Positions 35,427 through 47,692 of a stretch of 64,000 nt of DNA are shown piece after piece (the first letter of the stretch is position 1; each line of letters begins with the position of its first letter). The DNA lies in the NCBI RefSeq assembly GCF_026004075.1, contig NZ_BPIK01000001.1, positions 1,156,041 to 1,220,040 of the forward strand. The letters are read 5' to 3'. The notes beneath the pieces are model-generated. The model was given only the letters and a program-made list of their open reading frames with translations. It searched no databases and was not told where the DNA came from. The DNA comes from Meiothermus sp. GTDB taxonomy: Bacteria > Deinococcota > Deinococci > Deinococcales > Thermaceae. Position numbers and translations under genes: made by a program.

Positions 35427-35984
35427 ATGGAAGCGGGGGCGTTGCTGAGCAAACTGATTAGCCGTACCGGCCTGCTCGATCAGCACGTCCAAACACTGCG
35501 CAGGCTCGAGCCCCTGATGGCCCCCATGGCCTCGGAAATTGCGCTGGCGTTTTATGATTACCTGGGCCGGGACGAGGAGATGCGGGCCATTTTGTGGGAG
35601 GTTCCGGGAAGGGTCGAGCGCCTGTATCAAAGTTTTGCCGACTGGTACCGGGGCCTTTTTTGTGGGCGATACGACGCAGAATATGCGGAAAAGCGCGCCC
35701 GCATTGGCCTGGTGCACGCGGCGGTGGGGGTTAAACCCAGCTTTATCATGCCGGCTTTTGGCATCGTGCAAGAACTCTCGCTCGAGCACCTGCGCAACAC
35801 CCTGCGTACCCCCGAAGTCTTTAGCGCGGTGGAAGCCTTCGAGAAAATCATGGCCATTGAGGCGGGCCTTATGCAGGACAGCTATATGCAGGCCATGGAG
35901 TATGGCTATCGCCTGGGTATGGCCGCCGACCAAGAAAAAGCCCTGGTAGTGGGAGCACGGGCCATTTTAGGAAAGACCAACTAA
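35427..35984 (+). CDS. Stand-alone protoglobin-like heme protein, copy 1
   Basis: A 185-residue globin-coupled-sensor/protoglobin domain with no output domain. The segment RIGLVHAAVGVKPSFIMPAF (residues 92-111) carries the expected proximal heme ligand His97. ALAFYDYLGRDEEMRAIL and WYRGLFCGRYDAEYAEKR are other family segments. I start at ATG 35427 (MEAGALLSKLISRTGLLDQH) because the paralogue begins the same way and a TACAAT box lies 8 nt upstream; an upstream in-frame start at 35298 would add 43 atypical residues. It probably binds O2, CO or NO; whether it stores, scavenges or senses gas is open. Confidence 0.8.
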   Translation: MEAGALLSKLISRTGLLDQHVQTLRRLEPLMAPMASEIALAFYDYLGRDEEMRAILWEVPGRVERLYQSFADWYRGLFCGRYDAEYAEKRARIGLVHAAVGVKPSFIMPAFGIVQELSLEHLRNTLRTPEVFSAVEAFEKIMAIEAGLMQDSYMQAMEYGYRLGMAADQEKALVVGARAILGKTN

Positions 35985-36018
35985 CCTTGTAGATCATGAG
36001 CCTTCCAGAGGCCTGCGA

Positions 36019-36024
36019 TAGAAT
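36019..36024 (+). promoter_or_regulatory. -10 box of the second protoglobin gene (leaderless)
   Basis: TAGAAT ends 7 nt before ATG 36032, the same layout as for the first copy (both have CCCTG between box and ATG). Confidence 0.45.
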
Positions 36025-36031
36025 CCCTGGG

Positions 36032-36583
36032 ATGAATGCCGGAGCGCTGCTGCAAACCCTGGTGCGACGCACGGGCCTGACCGAGCTGCACATACAAACC
36101 TTGCGGAGCCTCGAGCCCATCGCCGGCCCGCTGGCGCCCGAGGTGGCCCTGGCATTCTACGACTACCTGGGCCGCGACCCCGAGATGCACGAAATTCTCT
36201 GGAGCGTGCCGGGCCGGGTAGAGCGGCTATATCGGTCGTTTGCGGCCTGGTACCGCGAGCTTTTTTCCGGTCAGTATGACGCCATTTACGCTGAGCGCCG
36301 GATTCGTATCGGACTGGTACACGCCCGGGTAGGGGTACGCCCCAGCCACTACATTCCAGCGGTGGGCATTGTGCAGGAACTGACCCTCGAGCACCTTCGC
36401 AATGCCCTGCGGGGGCCCGAGATTCTGGCGGCCATGACCGCCTTTGAAAAGATTATGGCCATCGAGATTGCCCTCATGCAGGAGAGCTACTTCAGCGCTT
36501 TGACCGAGGGTCTCAAGCACACCCACGATGAGCAGGCGGCCCTGGTCGAGGGGGCACGGGTGCTACTGGAGAAAGCCTGCTGA
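36032..36583 (+). CDS. Stand-alone protoglobin-like heme protein, copy 2
   Basis: A 183-residue paralogue of the upstream gene, collinear over the full length (MNAGALLQTLVRRTGLTELH, ALAFYDYLGRDPEMHEIL, RIGLVHARVGVRPSHYIPAV). Proximal His97 is conserved at the same position, but residues near it differ (SHYIPAVG against SFIMPAFG), so ligand affinity may differ. It starts 47 nt after copy 1 ends and has its own leaderless -10 box. An alternative start at 35996 would add 12 residues that copy 1 lacks. Confidence 0.8.
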   Translation: MNAGALLQTLVRRTGLTELHIQTLRSLEPIAGPLAPEVALAFYDYLGRDPEMHEILWSVPGRVERLYRSFAAWYRELFSGQYDAIYAERRIRIGLVHARVGVRPSHYIPAVGIVQELTLEHLRNALRGPEILAAMTAFEKIMAIEIALMQESYFSALTEGLKHTHDEQAALVEGARVLLEKAC

Positions 36584-36758
36584 AACCATCACCAAAAGCC
36601 AAGTTTCCCGTGATATCAAAATCGCCTGCGCGATTCCAGTAAAGTCGCTGACCTCAGGACAAAAAATCGTGCGAAGGGCGGGAAGTCACTCAAAATAGAT
36701 CCATCACTTGCTGAAATGACGGGTTTTATTTTGCAAGTTTTGAGTATGCTGTAAGGGC

Positions 36759-37814
36759 ATGAAAACCACCCCGCTTTACCAAGCCCATCTGGCCCTGGGG
36801 GCTAAGATGGTGCCTTTTGCTGGTTACGAGATGCCCATTCAGTACACCTCCATCACCTCCGAACACCTGGCGGTGCGCGGGCTGGCGGGTATGTTCGATG
36901 TGAGCCACATGGGTGAGTTCTGGATAAAGGGGCCGGGGGCGCTGGATTTTTTGCAGTACGTCACCCTGAACGATGCGGCCAAGCTTAAGGTGGGCCGGGC
37001 CCAGTACTCCATGCTGCCCAATGCACAGGGGGGCGTGGTGGACGATATTTATATTTATCGCACCGGCGAGGAAGAGTACCTGATGGTGGTGAACGCCGCC
37101 AATATCGAGAAGGACTGGGGGCATCTTCAGCGCCTGGCGGAAGGCTTCGAGGTGAGGCTCGAGGACGCCTCAGACGCTTTCGCCCTTATCGCTGTTCAAG
37201 GCCCCAATGCTGTGGCGATATTACAAAAACTAACCGATACCGACCTGGTCTCGCGCAAAAAGAACGACACCTTTATGGGGAAGCTGGCGGGCAAGTGGGC
37301 CCGTTTCGCTCGAACCGGCTATACCGGTGAGGACGGCTACGAGGTGTTCGTGGCCCCCGACGAAGCCACAGCGGTCTGGGAAGCCCTCCTGGCTGCCGAT
37401 GTGACGCCCTGCGGCCTGGGTGCGCGCGACACCCTGCGCCTCGAGGCCGGCTTTCCCCTATACGGCCACGAACTTACCGATACCACCAACCCTCTGTGCA
37501 CACCCTTTGGCTGGGTGGTCAAGAGCCAGAAAGAGTTTTTTGGTAAACAAGCCATGCTGGAAGCCGTTTGCGACCGCCGGCTGGTGGGGCTGCTGGTCGA
37601 GGGAGGGATTCCCCGCGAGGGCTACCGGGTGCTGGGAGGGGGCAAGGAGGTCGGCATCCTCACCTCGGGAACTCACTCCCCAGTGCTCAAAAAGGGTATC
37701 GGACTGGCCTATGTGCAGTCCGAATGGGCCGAGGTGGGCACATCGCTGGAGGTTGAGATTCGTGGCAGGGCCGTGCCGGCCGCTGTGGTCGAGACGCCTT
37801 TCGTGAAGCGCTAG
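36759..37814 (+). CDS. gcvT: Glycine cleavage system T protein (aminomethyltransferase)
   Basis: A 351-residue tetrahydrofolate-dependent enzyme that takes the methylene unit from the lipoyl arm of GcvH and releases ammonia. Family segments include FDVSHMGEFWIKGP, IYIYRTGEEEYLMVVNAANI, RTGYTGEDGYEVFV and LGARDTLRLEAGFPLYGHEL with the catalytic Asp in LGARD. A TATGCT box 8 nt before the ATG suggests a leaderless mRNA. I see no glycine riboswitch in its upstream region. Confidence 0.97.
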   Translation: MKTTPLYQAHLALGAKMVPFAGYEMPIQYTSITSEHLAVRGLAGMFDVSHMGEFWIKGPGALDFLQYVTLNDAAKLKVGRAQYSMLPNAQGGVVDDIYIYRTGEEEYLMVVNAANIEKDWGHLQRLAEGFEVRLEDASDAFALIAVQGPNAVAILQKLTDTDLVSRKKNDTFMGKLAGKWARFARTGYTGEDGYEVFVAPDEATAVWEALLAADVTPCGLGARDTLRLEAGFPLYGHELTDTTNPLCTPFGWVVKSQKEFFGKQAMLEAVCDRRLVGLLVEGGIPREGYRVLGGGKEVGILTSGTHSPVLKKGIGLAYVQSEWAEVGTSLEVEIRGRAVPAAVVETPFVKR

Positions 37815-37858
37815 ATGGTGGGCCTTTTAGGCAATAAACTGACAGCCGAGGTGAGACG

Positions 37859-38239
37859 ATGAACTATCCTACAGAGCTCAAATACACCAAGACGCACGAA
37901 TGGGTTCGCCTCGAGGGCGACGTGGCCGTGGTGGGCATCACCGATTTCGCCCAGGATGCCCTGGGGGATGTGGTGTTTGTGGACTTGCCGCAGGTGGGTA
38001 AGGCCGTAGAGGCCGGGTCGGCGGTGGCGGTGGTGGAGTCGGTCAAGACCGCCTCCGACATCTACGCCCCGGTAGCCGGAGAGATTCTCGAGGTCAACAG
38101 CGCCCTTTCCGACAAACCCGAGCTTATCAACCAGTCGCCCTACGGCGAGGGCTGGCTGTTCAAAATGAAGATAAACCCGGCAGACCTGAACGGGCTCTTG
38201 TCGGCGGCGGAGTATCAGGCCGTGGCAGAAAGCCAGTAA
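37859..38239 (+). CDS. gcvH: Glycine cleavage system H protein
   Basis: A 126-residue lipoyl carrier. The lipoylated Lys63 is in [33 protein letters not shown] at the start and [15 protein letters not shown] at the end are typical. It lies 44 nt after gcvT, probably in the same transcript, with a GGTGAGACG-like ribosome site. It shuttles the aminomethyl group between GcvP and GcvT, and is reoxidised by dihydrolipoamide dehydrogenase (lpd is at 59-61 kb). Confidence 0.97.
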   Translation: MNYPTELKYTKTHEWVRLEGDVAVVGITDFAQDALGDVVFVDLPQVGKAVEAGSAVAVVESVKTASDIYAPVAGEILEVNSALSDKPELINQSPYGEGWLFKMKINPADLNGLLSAAEYQAVAESQ

Positions 38240-38269
38240 CCCCCTAGCTAAAACTGTACAAGTGTCACT

Positions 38270-38298
38270 TTTTGAGCTGTGCTGGTTTGGGCTATCAT
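38270..38298 (+). promoter_or_regulatory. Promoter of the riboswitch-gcvP transcript
   Basis: TTTTGA (38270-38275), 17-nt spacer, TATCAT (38293-38298). It starts 30 nt after gcvH and gives gcvP its own regulated transcript. Confidence 0.6.
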
Positions 38299-38325
38299 GG
38301 CTCTGGTACAAGTAGCGCGCTGCTG

Positions 38326-38470
38326 ATGGGAGAGATGGGCCCGTCCCACGCCGAAGGAGCAACCACCCCGGAAACTCTCAGGCAAAAGGACCACAGCGGC
38401 ACAATCTGGAGAGAGGCGAGAACCGCCCGCCGACGGGATAACACTCTCAGGCAAAAGGACAGATGGGGTC
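38326..38470 (+). promoter_or_regulatory. Tandem glycine riboswitch upstream of gcvP
   Basis: Two aptamers in a row, each ending in the identical conserved core CTCTCAGGCAAAAGGAC (38375-38391 and 38444-38460, 69 nt apart). Each core has a matching GGGAGAG / GGAGAGAG P1 strand upstream (38328-38334 and about 38408-38414) and the CGCCGA-type P3 region in between. By family knowledge, glycine binding turns the switch on. The gcvP ribosome site GGAGGAG (38474-38480) lies right after aptamer II, so control of ribosome access is more likely than termination. Confidence 0.95.
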
Positions 38471-38485
38471 AGTGGAGGAGACCGC

Positions 38486-41332
<2,847 letters not shown>

Positions 41333-41350
41333 GGGTTGATACCGTTTCCG

Positions 41351-41411
41351 CTTGAATCTGAATCCTTCACCGCTATGCGTAGCCAAAGGCGAAGGATTCA
41401 AGGGATTCAAG
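41351..41411. repeat. Nested inverted repeat downstream of gcvP
   Basis: CTTGAATC (41351-41358) with GATTCAAG (41404-41411) enclose TGAATCCTTC (41359-41368) with GAAGGATTCA (41391-41400); the loop has a small GCTA/TAGC stem. There is no T run. It lies between the convergent gcvP and metX genes. Confidence 0.6.
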
Positions 41412-41432
41412 CCGACCGAAGGGAGTAGAAAA

Positions 41433-41480
41433 GCATTTCGGCAGTATTGTTTTCAAAAGTGAACGATACTGCCGAAATGC
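41433..41480. repeat. 19-bp hairpin in the gcvP-metX convergent gap
   Basis: GCATTTCGGCAGTATTGTT (41433-41451) pairs with the arm at 41462-41480 with one G-T wobble; loop of 10 nt. It lacks a following T run on either strand, so it is not a textbook terminator, though it could stop or stabilise transcripts. Confidence 0.7.
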
Positions 41481-41580
41481 GTATTGAGTGGCCCGCCAAT
41501 CTCCAGCGCGAGGTTTTACCCCGGCTAAGGCAGGTTCGAACACTCGCAAATGAGCTGGTGTGATGCCGGAAAACGCGGTG

Positions 41581-42720
41581 CTAGAGAAAATCACCCAGAA
41601 TGCGCTCCACCTGGTCGGTTTCGATTAGAAAGGCATCGTGACCGTGCGGGCTGTGAATTTCGCGGTAGATGCCGCCGCTCAGAGCGGCCATCTCACGGAC
41701 TTCCTGGGCGGTATAGAGCACATCGGTATTGATGCCGACGAACAGGCTGGGGATATGCTTTAGCTGGCGCAGGGCTGCCTCGAGGCTCCCACGTCCGCGG
41801 CCCACATCGTGGGTATCCATAGCCTCTGAGAGGGTTAGGTAGGCGTTGGCATCGAAGCGTTTGGCGAATTTTTCGCCCTGGTACAGCACATAGCTCTCCC
41901 CTCGCTCCGGGTGCTGCTGCCAGCGCAGCCGGAAGGAATCGGGGGAGCGAAAAGAGAGCATGGCAATGGCCCGGCCGAGCTGAAGCCCCAAGGGCTGTTC
42001 GGTGTAATAGCCGCCTCGGTAGCCGGGGTCGGCCAGCACCGCCTCGCGCGAGAGTCGGTTGAAGGCCCGGGCCCAGGGGCTGTGCACCGGCGGCGCGGCC
42101 AGCACCACCATCTTGTTCACCCGTTCGGGGTACAGCAGGGCAAACTCCAGCGCCACCATGCCCCCCAGGCTGCCGCCCAGCAGGGTCACCTGTTCGATAC
42201 CCAGAAAGTCCAGCAGCTTGGCCTGGGCTCGAGCCAGGTCGCGCACGGTGAGCTTGGGAAACTCCGGGCCATACGGGCGACCGGTCTCGGGGTTCTGTGA
42301 GAGCGGGCCGGTTGAGCCGTAGCAACTGCCGATGTGATTGGCGCAGATAACGAAATATTTATCGGTATCCAGCATCCGGCCCGGCCCGGCCAGCTCGTCC
42401 CACCAGCCATCGGGCCCGAAGGCCTGATCCAGTTTGGGCAGGCTGCGCAGGGTTTCCTGGGTATAGGTTCCGGCCAGATGTGCCGAGCCTGTCCAGGCGT
42501 GGAAGACCAGCACCGCGTTGCTGCGCTCAAAGTTAAGCTGGCCGTAGGTCTCGTAGCGCATGCGCAGCTCGGGCAGCACGCCGCCGTACTCGAGGCGGAA
42601 CCCGCCTGCCACCAGGGCCTGGGCCGGTACCGGCGGCGGCACCCGGCCCCGGCTTTTGGGCGGCTTGATCAGCAGGGCTTCGTGGTCGCCCCAGGCTTCT
42701 TGAATAAGCAGATCAGTCAT
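41581..42720 (-). CDS. metX: Homoserine O-acetyltransferase
   Basis: A 379-residue alpha/beta hydrolase-fold acyltransferase that activates homoserine for methionine synthesis. LLGGSLGGMVALEFA gives the nucleophile Ser184; NHIGSCYGSTGP and WTGSAHLAG are further family motifs. The catalytic Asp (GINTDVLY) and His (SPHGHDAFLIE) lie near the end. It lies 32 nt downstream of metY in the same operon and shares its SAM-I leader. Acetyl versus succinyl specificity cannot be read with certainty, but pairing with MetY supports acetyl. Confidence 0.95.
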   Translation of the reverse strand: MTDLLIQEAWGDHEALLIKPPKSRGRVPPPVPAQALVAGGFRLEYGGVLPELRMRYETYGQLNFERSNAVLVFHAWTGSAHLAGTYTQETLRSLPKLDQAFGPDGWWDELAGPGRMLDTDKYFVICANHIGSCYGSTGPLSQNPETGRPYGPEFPKLTVRDLARAQAKLLDFLGIEQVTLLGGSLGGMVALEFALLYPERVNKMVVLAAPPVHSPWARAFNRLSREAVLADPGYRGGYYTEQPLGLQLGRAIAMLSFRSPDSFRLRWQQHPERGESYVLYQGEKFAKRFDANAYLTLSEAMDTHDVGRGRGSLEAALRQLKHIPSLFVGINTDVLYTAQEVREMAALSGGIYREIHSPHGHDAFLIETDQVERILGDFL

Positions 42721-42752
42721 CTTATGCGCCCTCGGTACGCTGCAACGCGGGG

Positions 42753-44160
<1,408 letters not shown>

Positions 44161-44205
44161 AGACGTTCTTTTATGACTGGAAGGGGGTACGGCTTGTGCG
44201 TTCCC

Positions 44206-44385
44206 TTCTCTTATCTTTCCCAGCTGCCAGGCTATGCCTAGCCTCGAACATTGTGTGCCTACAAAGTTCGGCAGTTGGGCCGGAATTAGCACCGTGCAAA
44301 AAGCTTTCTGGTGATGATCAGAAACTTTTTGTGGGTTGCTGCGACTTCACAGGGCCGAATCCCTCCATCGCTCTGGATAAAAGAA
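44206..44385 (-). promoter_or_regulatory. SAM-I (S-box) riboswitch aptamer of metYX
   Basis: On the minus strand, P1 is TTCTTTTATC (44385-44376) with GATAAGAGAA (44215-44206). In between are the S-box cores GGAGGGATTCGGCCC (44366-44352), GCAACCC (44339-44333), GGTGCTAATTCC (44293-44282), a long P4 arm (44279-44219), and GGGAAAGATAAG closing P1. These match the known SAM-I consensus in order. SAM binding stabilises P1 and should reduce metYX expression. Confidence 0.92.
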
Positions 44386-44424
44386 CTTTCTGATTTTGGC
44401 CGCGCCCCAGCGCGGATAGAAGTG

Positions 44425-44453
44425 AGTGTAGATAGACAACCGGTGTATGTCAA
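44425..44453 (-). promoter_or_regulatory. Promoter of the SAM-I/metYX transcript
   Basis: On the minus strand TTGACA (44453-44448), 17-nt spacer, TACACT (44430-44425). Transcription should start about 30 nt before the riboswitch P1. Confidence 0.78.
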
Positions 44454-44482
44454 GCCCGAAGCCTGCGGGGCTTTGGGTAGGT

Positions 44483-44511
44483 TTGACACAAAGCGGACTG
44501 ACCTCTAAAAT
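44483..44511 (+). promoter_or_regulatory. Promoter of tRNA-Gln
   Basis: Consensus TTGACA (44483-44488), 17-nt spacer, TAAAAT (44506-44511), divergent from the metYX promoter with only about 30 nt between the two -35 boxes. Confidence 0.78.
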
Positions 44512-44567
44512 ACCGATTGCTGTCCTGCGGGATTCGCAGCAAGCGATTCCGAACGACTGATCCGAAC

Positions 44568-44641
44568 TGGGGCATCGTCTAATGGCAGGACAACGGTCTT
44601 TGGAACCGTCGGTCGTGGTTCGAGTCCACGTGCCCCAGCCA
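44568..44641 (+). tRNA. tRNA-Gln (TTG)
   Basis: Acceptor TGGGGCA pairs with TGCCCCA, anticodon loop CTTTGGA gives TTG, T-arm GGTTCGAGTCC; CCA is encoded (44639-44641). Confidence 0.95.
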
Positions 44642-44654
44642 GCAACAGGGCGCC

Positions 44655-44692
44655 AAAACCCGAGGGTGAATATCCCTCGGGTTTTGTCTTTT
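44655..44692 (+). terminator. Terminator after tRNA-Gln
   Basis: A 12-bp stem AAAACCCGAGGG (44655-44666) with CCCTCGGGTTTT (44674-44685), 7-nt loop, then GTCTTTTTT. Confidence 0.88.
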
Positions 44693-44863
44693 TTGGGTGA
44701 TTCTGTGGTTTGTGGGTTCAGGTTTTGGCCCGCGGCGGCTCTCCACGTCCACTGCCCAGCCCTGCGGCTTGAGCAAGATGCTGGCTTGGAAAAGGCTTTG
44801 GTTTTACAAGCTGTGATATTTGGGGCTAGGGCCTGGCGTTCGGTTTGGTACTATTTGACCTAT

Positions 44864-45256
44864 ATGGCGGACGCAGTGCCAAGCAATAAAGTGTTGGTGG
44901 TTACCTCGAGCCAGACCTTACGCGCATTACTCGAGCTGGTTATAGAGGAGCACGGTATTGAAGTTCAATTCCACGAGACAGCTAAAGAGGGCCTGGATTA
45001 CCTGAAAGCGCACACCCCCCGTGCAATTGTGCTGGACGATGCAATAGAAATAGATCCTTTCTCAATCGCTTCCAGGCTCAAAATGAGCCGCCGACTGAGG
45101 GAAGTGCCGGTCGTGCTCCTTACCACTGATGGAGACGAGCGAACCAAGCTAACGGCCGAGTTCGCTAGAGTCGATCACGTGATTTCTAAACCGGTAGACC
45201 GTAAGGCATTTTCTAACATCCTTCGCCACCTGCCACAACAGCAACCCAGCGCATAG
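44864..45256 (+). CDS. Degenerate receiver-domain (response-regulator-like) protein
   Basis: A 130-residue single-domain protein with the CheY-like fold pattern. Asp58 (PRAIVLDDAIE) is at the phosphoacceptor position, LLTTDGDE gives the Thr/Ser, and VISKPVD the conserved Lys. However, the acidic pair that binds Mg2+ after strand 1 (normally DD) is replaced by Thr-Ser-Ser (VLVVTSSQTLR, residues 10-20). It may therefore not be phosphorylated normally. The start ATG 44864 has a TACTAT box 9 nt upstream; a longer frame from 44582 overlaps tRNA-Gln and is rejected. No kinase or output partner is adjacent. Confidence 0.75.
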   Translation: MADAVPSNKVLVVTSSQTLRALLELVIEEHGIEVQFHETAKEGLDYLKAHTPRAIVLDDAIEIDPFSIASRLKMSRRLREVPVVLLTTDGDERTKLTAEFARVDHVISKPVDRKAFSNILRHLPQQQPSA

Positions 45257-45445
45257 GAGTGAGAAATACCTCAGCTGATCCACAACTGTAACCCGGTGTG
45301 AATGTAGCTTTTTTACCCTGCGCAGAATACGGCATCGCCTGCTGCTGTTTTGGGGTCAAGCTGTGAGCAGAATCGGACAATTTGTGGCTTTTTGCCAAAA
45401 CTGCTCTTACAAACCCTCTAATCTACTGCTGCTAAACTGAAGCAC

Positions 45446-47692
45446 GTGCATAGATTGATCCGAGTTTTGCGGGTGGTCATATTTGCAGGGATTCTGGGGG
45501 TTCTTGGGGCTGGGGGATATGTATCCTGGTTGCTGCTGCGCGACCTGCCCAGCCTCGAGACCCTCGAGGATCTGCGTTTTACAGCAACCTCAACATTTTT
45601 TACCCGCGATGGCATACCCATCGCCGACCTGGCCTCGGTAGAGAATGGACGCGCTATTGCCCGGCAGCTGGTACGGTTATCCGAAGTATCGCCAGCTGCA
45701 GCCGTAGCGGTAGTGGTTTCGGAGGATCAGCGTTTTTTTAGGCACTACGGTATAGATTTTATCCGCCTGCTGGGTGGCCTGTACTACACCTTCCGTGGCG
45801 ACCTGCAGGGGGGCTCCACCATCACTACCCAAGTGGTTAAAAACACCCTGCTCAAGGATCTGGCCTTTGAGCGCAGGGGTATAAGCGGCCTCGAGCGTAA
45901 GCTCAAGGAGTTTCCACTGGCCATCCAGGTCGAGCGGCGCTACTCCAAAGAAGAAATTTTGGAAATGTATTTGAACGTGGTGCCTTGGGGGGGGAACGCA
46001 CAGGGAATATGGGCGGCTGCCCAGGCCTATTTTGGCAAGGAACCTTCCGAACTCAACCTGGCCGAGGGAGCTTATCTGGCCGTTCTGATACCTGCGCCCA
46101 ACACCCGCTACCTGGACTTTAGCGCAGCCCGGCGCCGCATGAAGGTTCTGCTCAGCAATATGGTTTCGGAGGGGTGGGTTAGCCAGGCCGAAGCGGATGC
46201 GGCTTGGCGCTACAATTTAGTGCCCAAGGGCTGGGAAGTGGTCTACGACGAGAACGGTAACCTAAAATCGGCCAAGCTTGTTGACCCCAGTGTTCGCATC
46301 GTACCTGAGCGAAATGTACGCCTGGCCCCTTACTTTGTGTACGAGGTACAGCGCTACTTGAAAGAAAAACTTGGCGCAGACAAGCTCCGCGATCAGGGGG
46401 GCTTGCGTATCATTACTACCCTCGACCTCAGAATGCAATCCGCTGCCGAAAAGGCCGTTACGGGTCGTCGCCTGCCCGACCAGGCGCAGCTGGCCTTGGT
46501 GGGCCTCGAGCCCAATTCGGGCGAAGTGCTGGCTATGGTGGGGGCACGCCCTGGCACCGAAGGTGAATTTAATCGGGCTACCCAGGCCTGGCGTAGCCCC
46601 GGCTCGGCCATCAAGCCATTTACCTATGGTGTGGCCCTGGAGGCTGGCTGGACGCAGGCCACTACCGTGCGGGACTCGCCGGTGGAGTACCCCACACCCA
46701 GGGGCGTATGGCGACCCAAAAACTTCGATGGAACCTACCTCGATCGCCCGGTCAGCATCCGCTATGCCCTGGATCGATCTTTGAACCTGCCGGCCATTCG
46801 TACGGCAGAGGCCATCGGGGTTCAGCGACTGGGCGATAAACTCCGGGCTGCTGGCTTTCGCCTGACCAACAATATGGCCGTGCTGGCTAACGCGATTGGT
46901 GGAGGGGCTGATATTACACCCATGGGCCTAGCAGCGGCTTACGCCAGCTTTGTCAATGGCGGCTACCGAGTCGAACCACAGCTTGTGCTTCGTGTAGAGG
47001 ATAGCAATGGTCGCATAATCTTTCAGCCTGAACCCAAAAAAGTTTTGCTCTGGACGCCACAGGTCGCCTACCAGATATGGGACATGCTTAAAGGCTACGT
47101 TTACGATGTGCCCCCTGGGTTTCGCTCGAGCCTGGCAGCAGGGGCCCGAATTCCTGGTCGCATTGTCGGCGGAAAAACGGGAACCAGCGACGAGGCCATT
47201 GACCTGTGGTTTGCAGGAGCGACACGAGGCCTGGTAGCCACCCTGTGGATCGGCCGGGACGACCACAAACCCCAGCGTATGGGCGGCGTAGAACCGAGCA
47301 GTTCGATGGTAAACCCCCCGATCTGGCGCGACTTCGTAGAACAGGCACTGCGTGGCCGCCCGACGGGTGATTTTCCGCAGCCCTCGGGACTGGTCTTGGC
47401 CAACTTCGACTTGCTTACCGGCAACATAAGCTCTAGTGGTGTAGCAGCGCTGTTTCCTGCCCGCCAGCTACAGCGTATCCAGGCTTCCAATACCCAGCCT
47501 GCCGTGCTGGATGCCCCACCACAACCCACCTACATCACGCGTCCGGGCCCGGCAGTGGCCTCGGGCAAGGCCTACCTTACCATCGCGGTAGACCGTGTGA
47601 CCAACTGCTTGGCTGCCCCAGACACCCCTACCGAACGGGTGGTATGGCTGCAAGTTTCGGAGGGTGGGATTGGCGAGTACCAATGTAACTGA
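45446..47692 (+). CDS. Class A penicillin-binding protein (peptidoglycan glycosyltransferase/transpeptidase)
   Basis: A 748-residue bifunctional cell-wall synthase. A membrane anchor (about residues 8-30) is followed by the GT51 domain with EDQRFFRHYGID (about 93-104) and GGSTITTQVVKNTL. The transpeptidase domain has the SxxK motif in SPGSAIKPF (about 386-394), an SLN motif (DRSLNLPAIR) and GGKTGTS (about 575-581). The start is GTG 45446, with TAAACT 7 nt upstream, so a leaderless mRNA. PBP1A-like by layout. The C-terminal 90 residues are a Pro/Thr-rich extension ending in VSEGGIGEYQCN. Confidence 0.93.
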   Translation: MHRLIRVLRVVIFAGILGVLGAGGYVSWLLLRDLPSLETLEDLRFTATSTFFTRDGIPIADLASVENGRAIARQLVRLSEVSPAAAVAVVVSEDQRFFRHYGIDFIRLLGGLYYTFRGDLQGGSTITTQVVKNTLLKDLAFERRGISGLERKLKEFPLAIQVERRYSKEEILEMYLNVVPWGGNAQGIWAAAQAYFGKEPSELNLAEGAYLAVLIPAPNTRYLDFSAARRRMKVLLSNMVSEGWVSQAEADAAWRYNLVPKGWEVVYDENGNLKSAKLVDPSVRIVPERNVRLAPYFVYEVQRYLKEKLGADKLRDQGGLRIITTLDLRMQSAAEKAVTGRRLPDQAQLALVGLEPNSGEVLAMVGARPGTEGEFNRATQAWRSPGSAIKPFTYGVALEAGWTQATTVRDSPVEYPTPRGVWRPKNFDGTYLDRPVSIRYALDRSLNLPAIRTAEAIGVQRLGDKLRAAGFRLTNNMAVLANAIGGGADITPMGLAAAYASFVNGGYRVEPQLVLRVEDSNGRIIFQPEPKKVLLWTPQVAYQIWDMLKGYVYDVPPGFRSSLAAGARIPGRIVGGKTGTSDEAIDLWFAGATRGLVATLWIGRDDHKPQRMGGVEPSSSMVNPPIWRDFVEQALRGRPTGDFPQPSGLVLANFDLLTGNISSSGVAALFPARQLQRIQASNTQPAVLDAPPQPTYITRPGPAVASGKAYLTIAVDRVTNCLAAPDTPTERVVWLQVSEGGIGEYQCN

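Noticed and set aside
36584-36758. Possible glycine riboswitch upstream of gcvT
   Set aside because: I looked for the CTCTCAGGCAAAAGGAC-type core and found none; only the gcvH-gcvP gap has it.
44219-44279. Three-way-junction RNA upstream of metY as a new RNA class
   Set aside because: I first read the paired arms as a novel element, but with the flanking GGTGCTAATTCC, GGAGGGATTCGGCCC and GATAAGAG blocks it is the P4 arm region of a SAM-I riboswitch.
44582-45256. Longer 224-codon version of the receiver protein
   Set aside because: Its first part runs through tRNA-Gln and the following terminator. The receiver fold begins at ATG 44864, which has its own -10 box.
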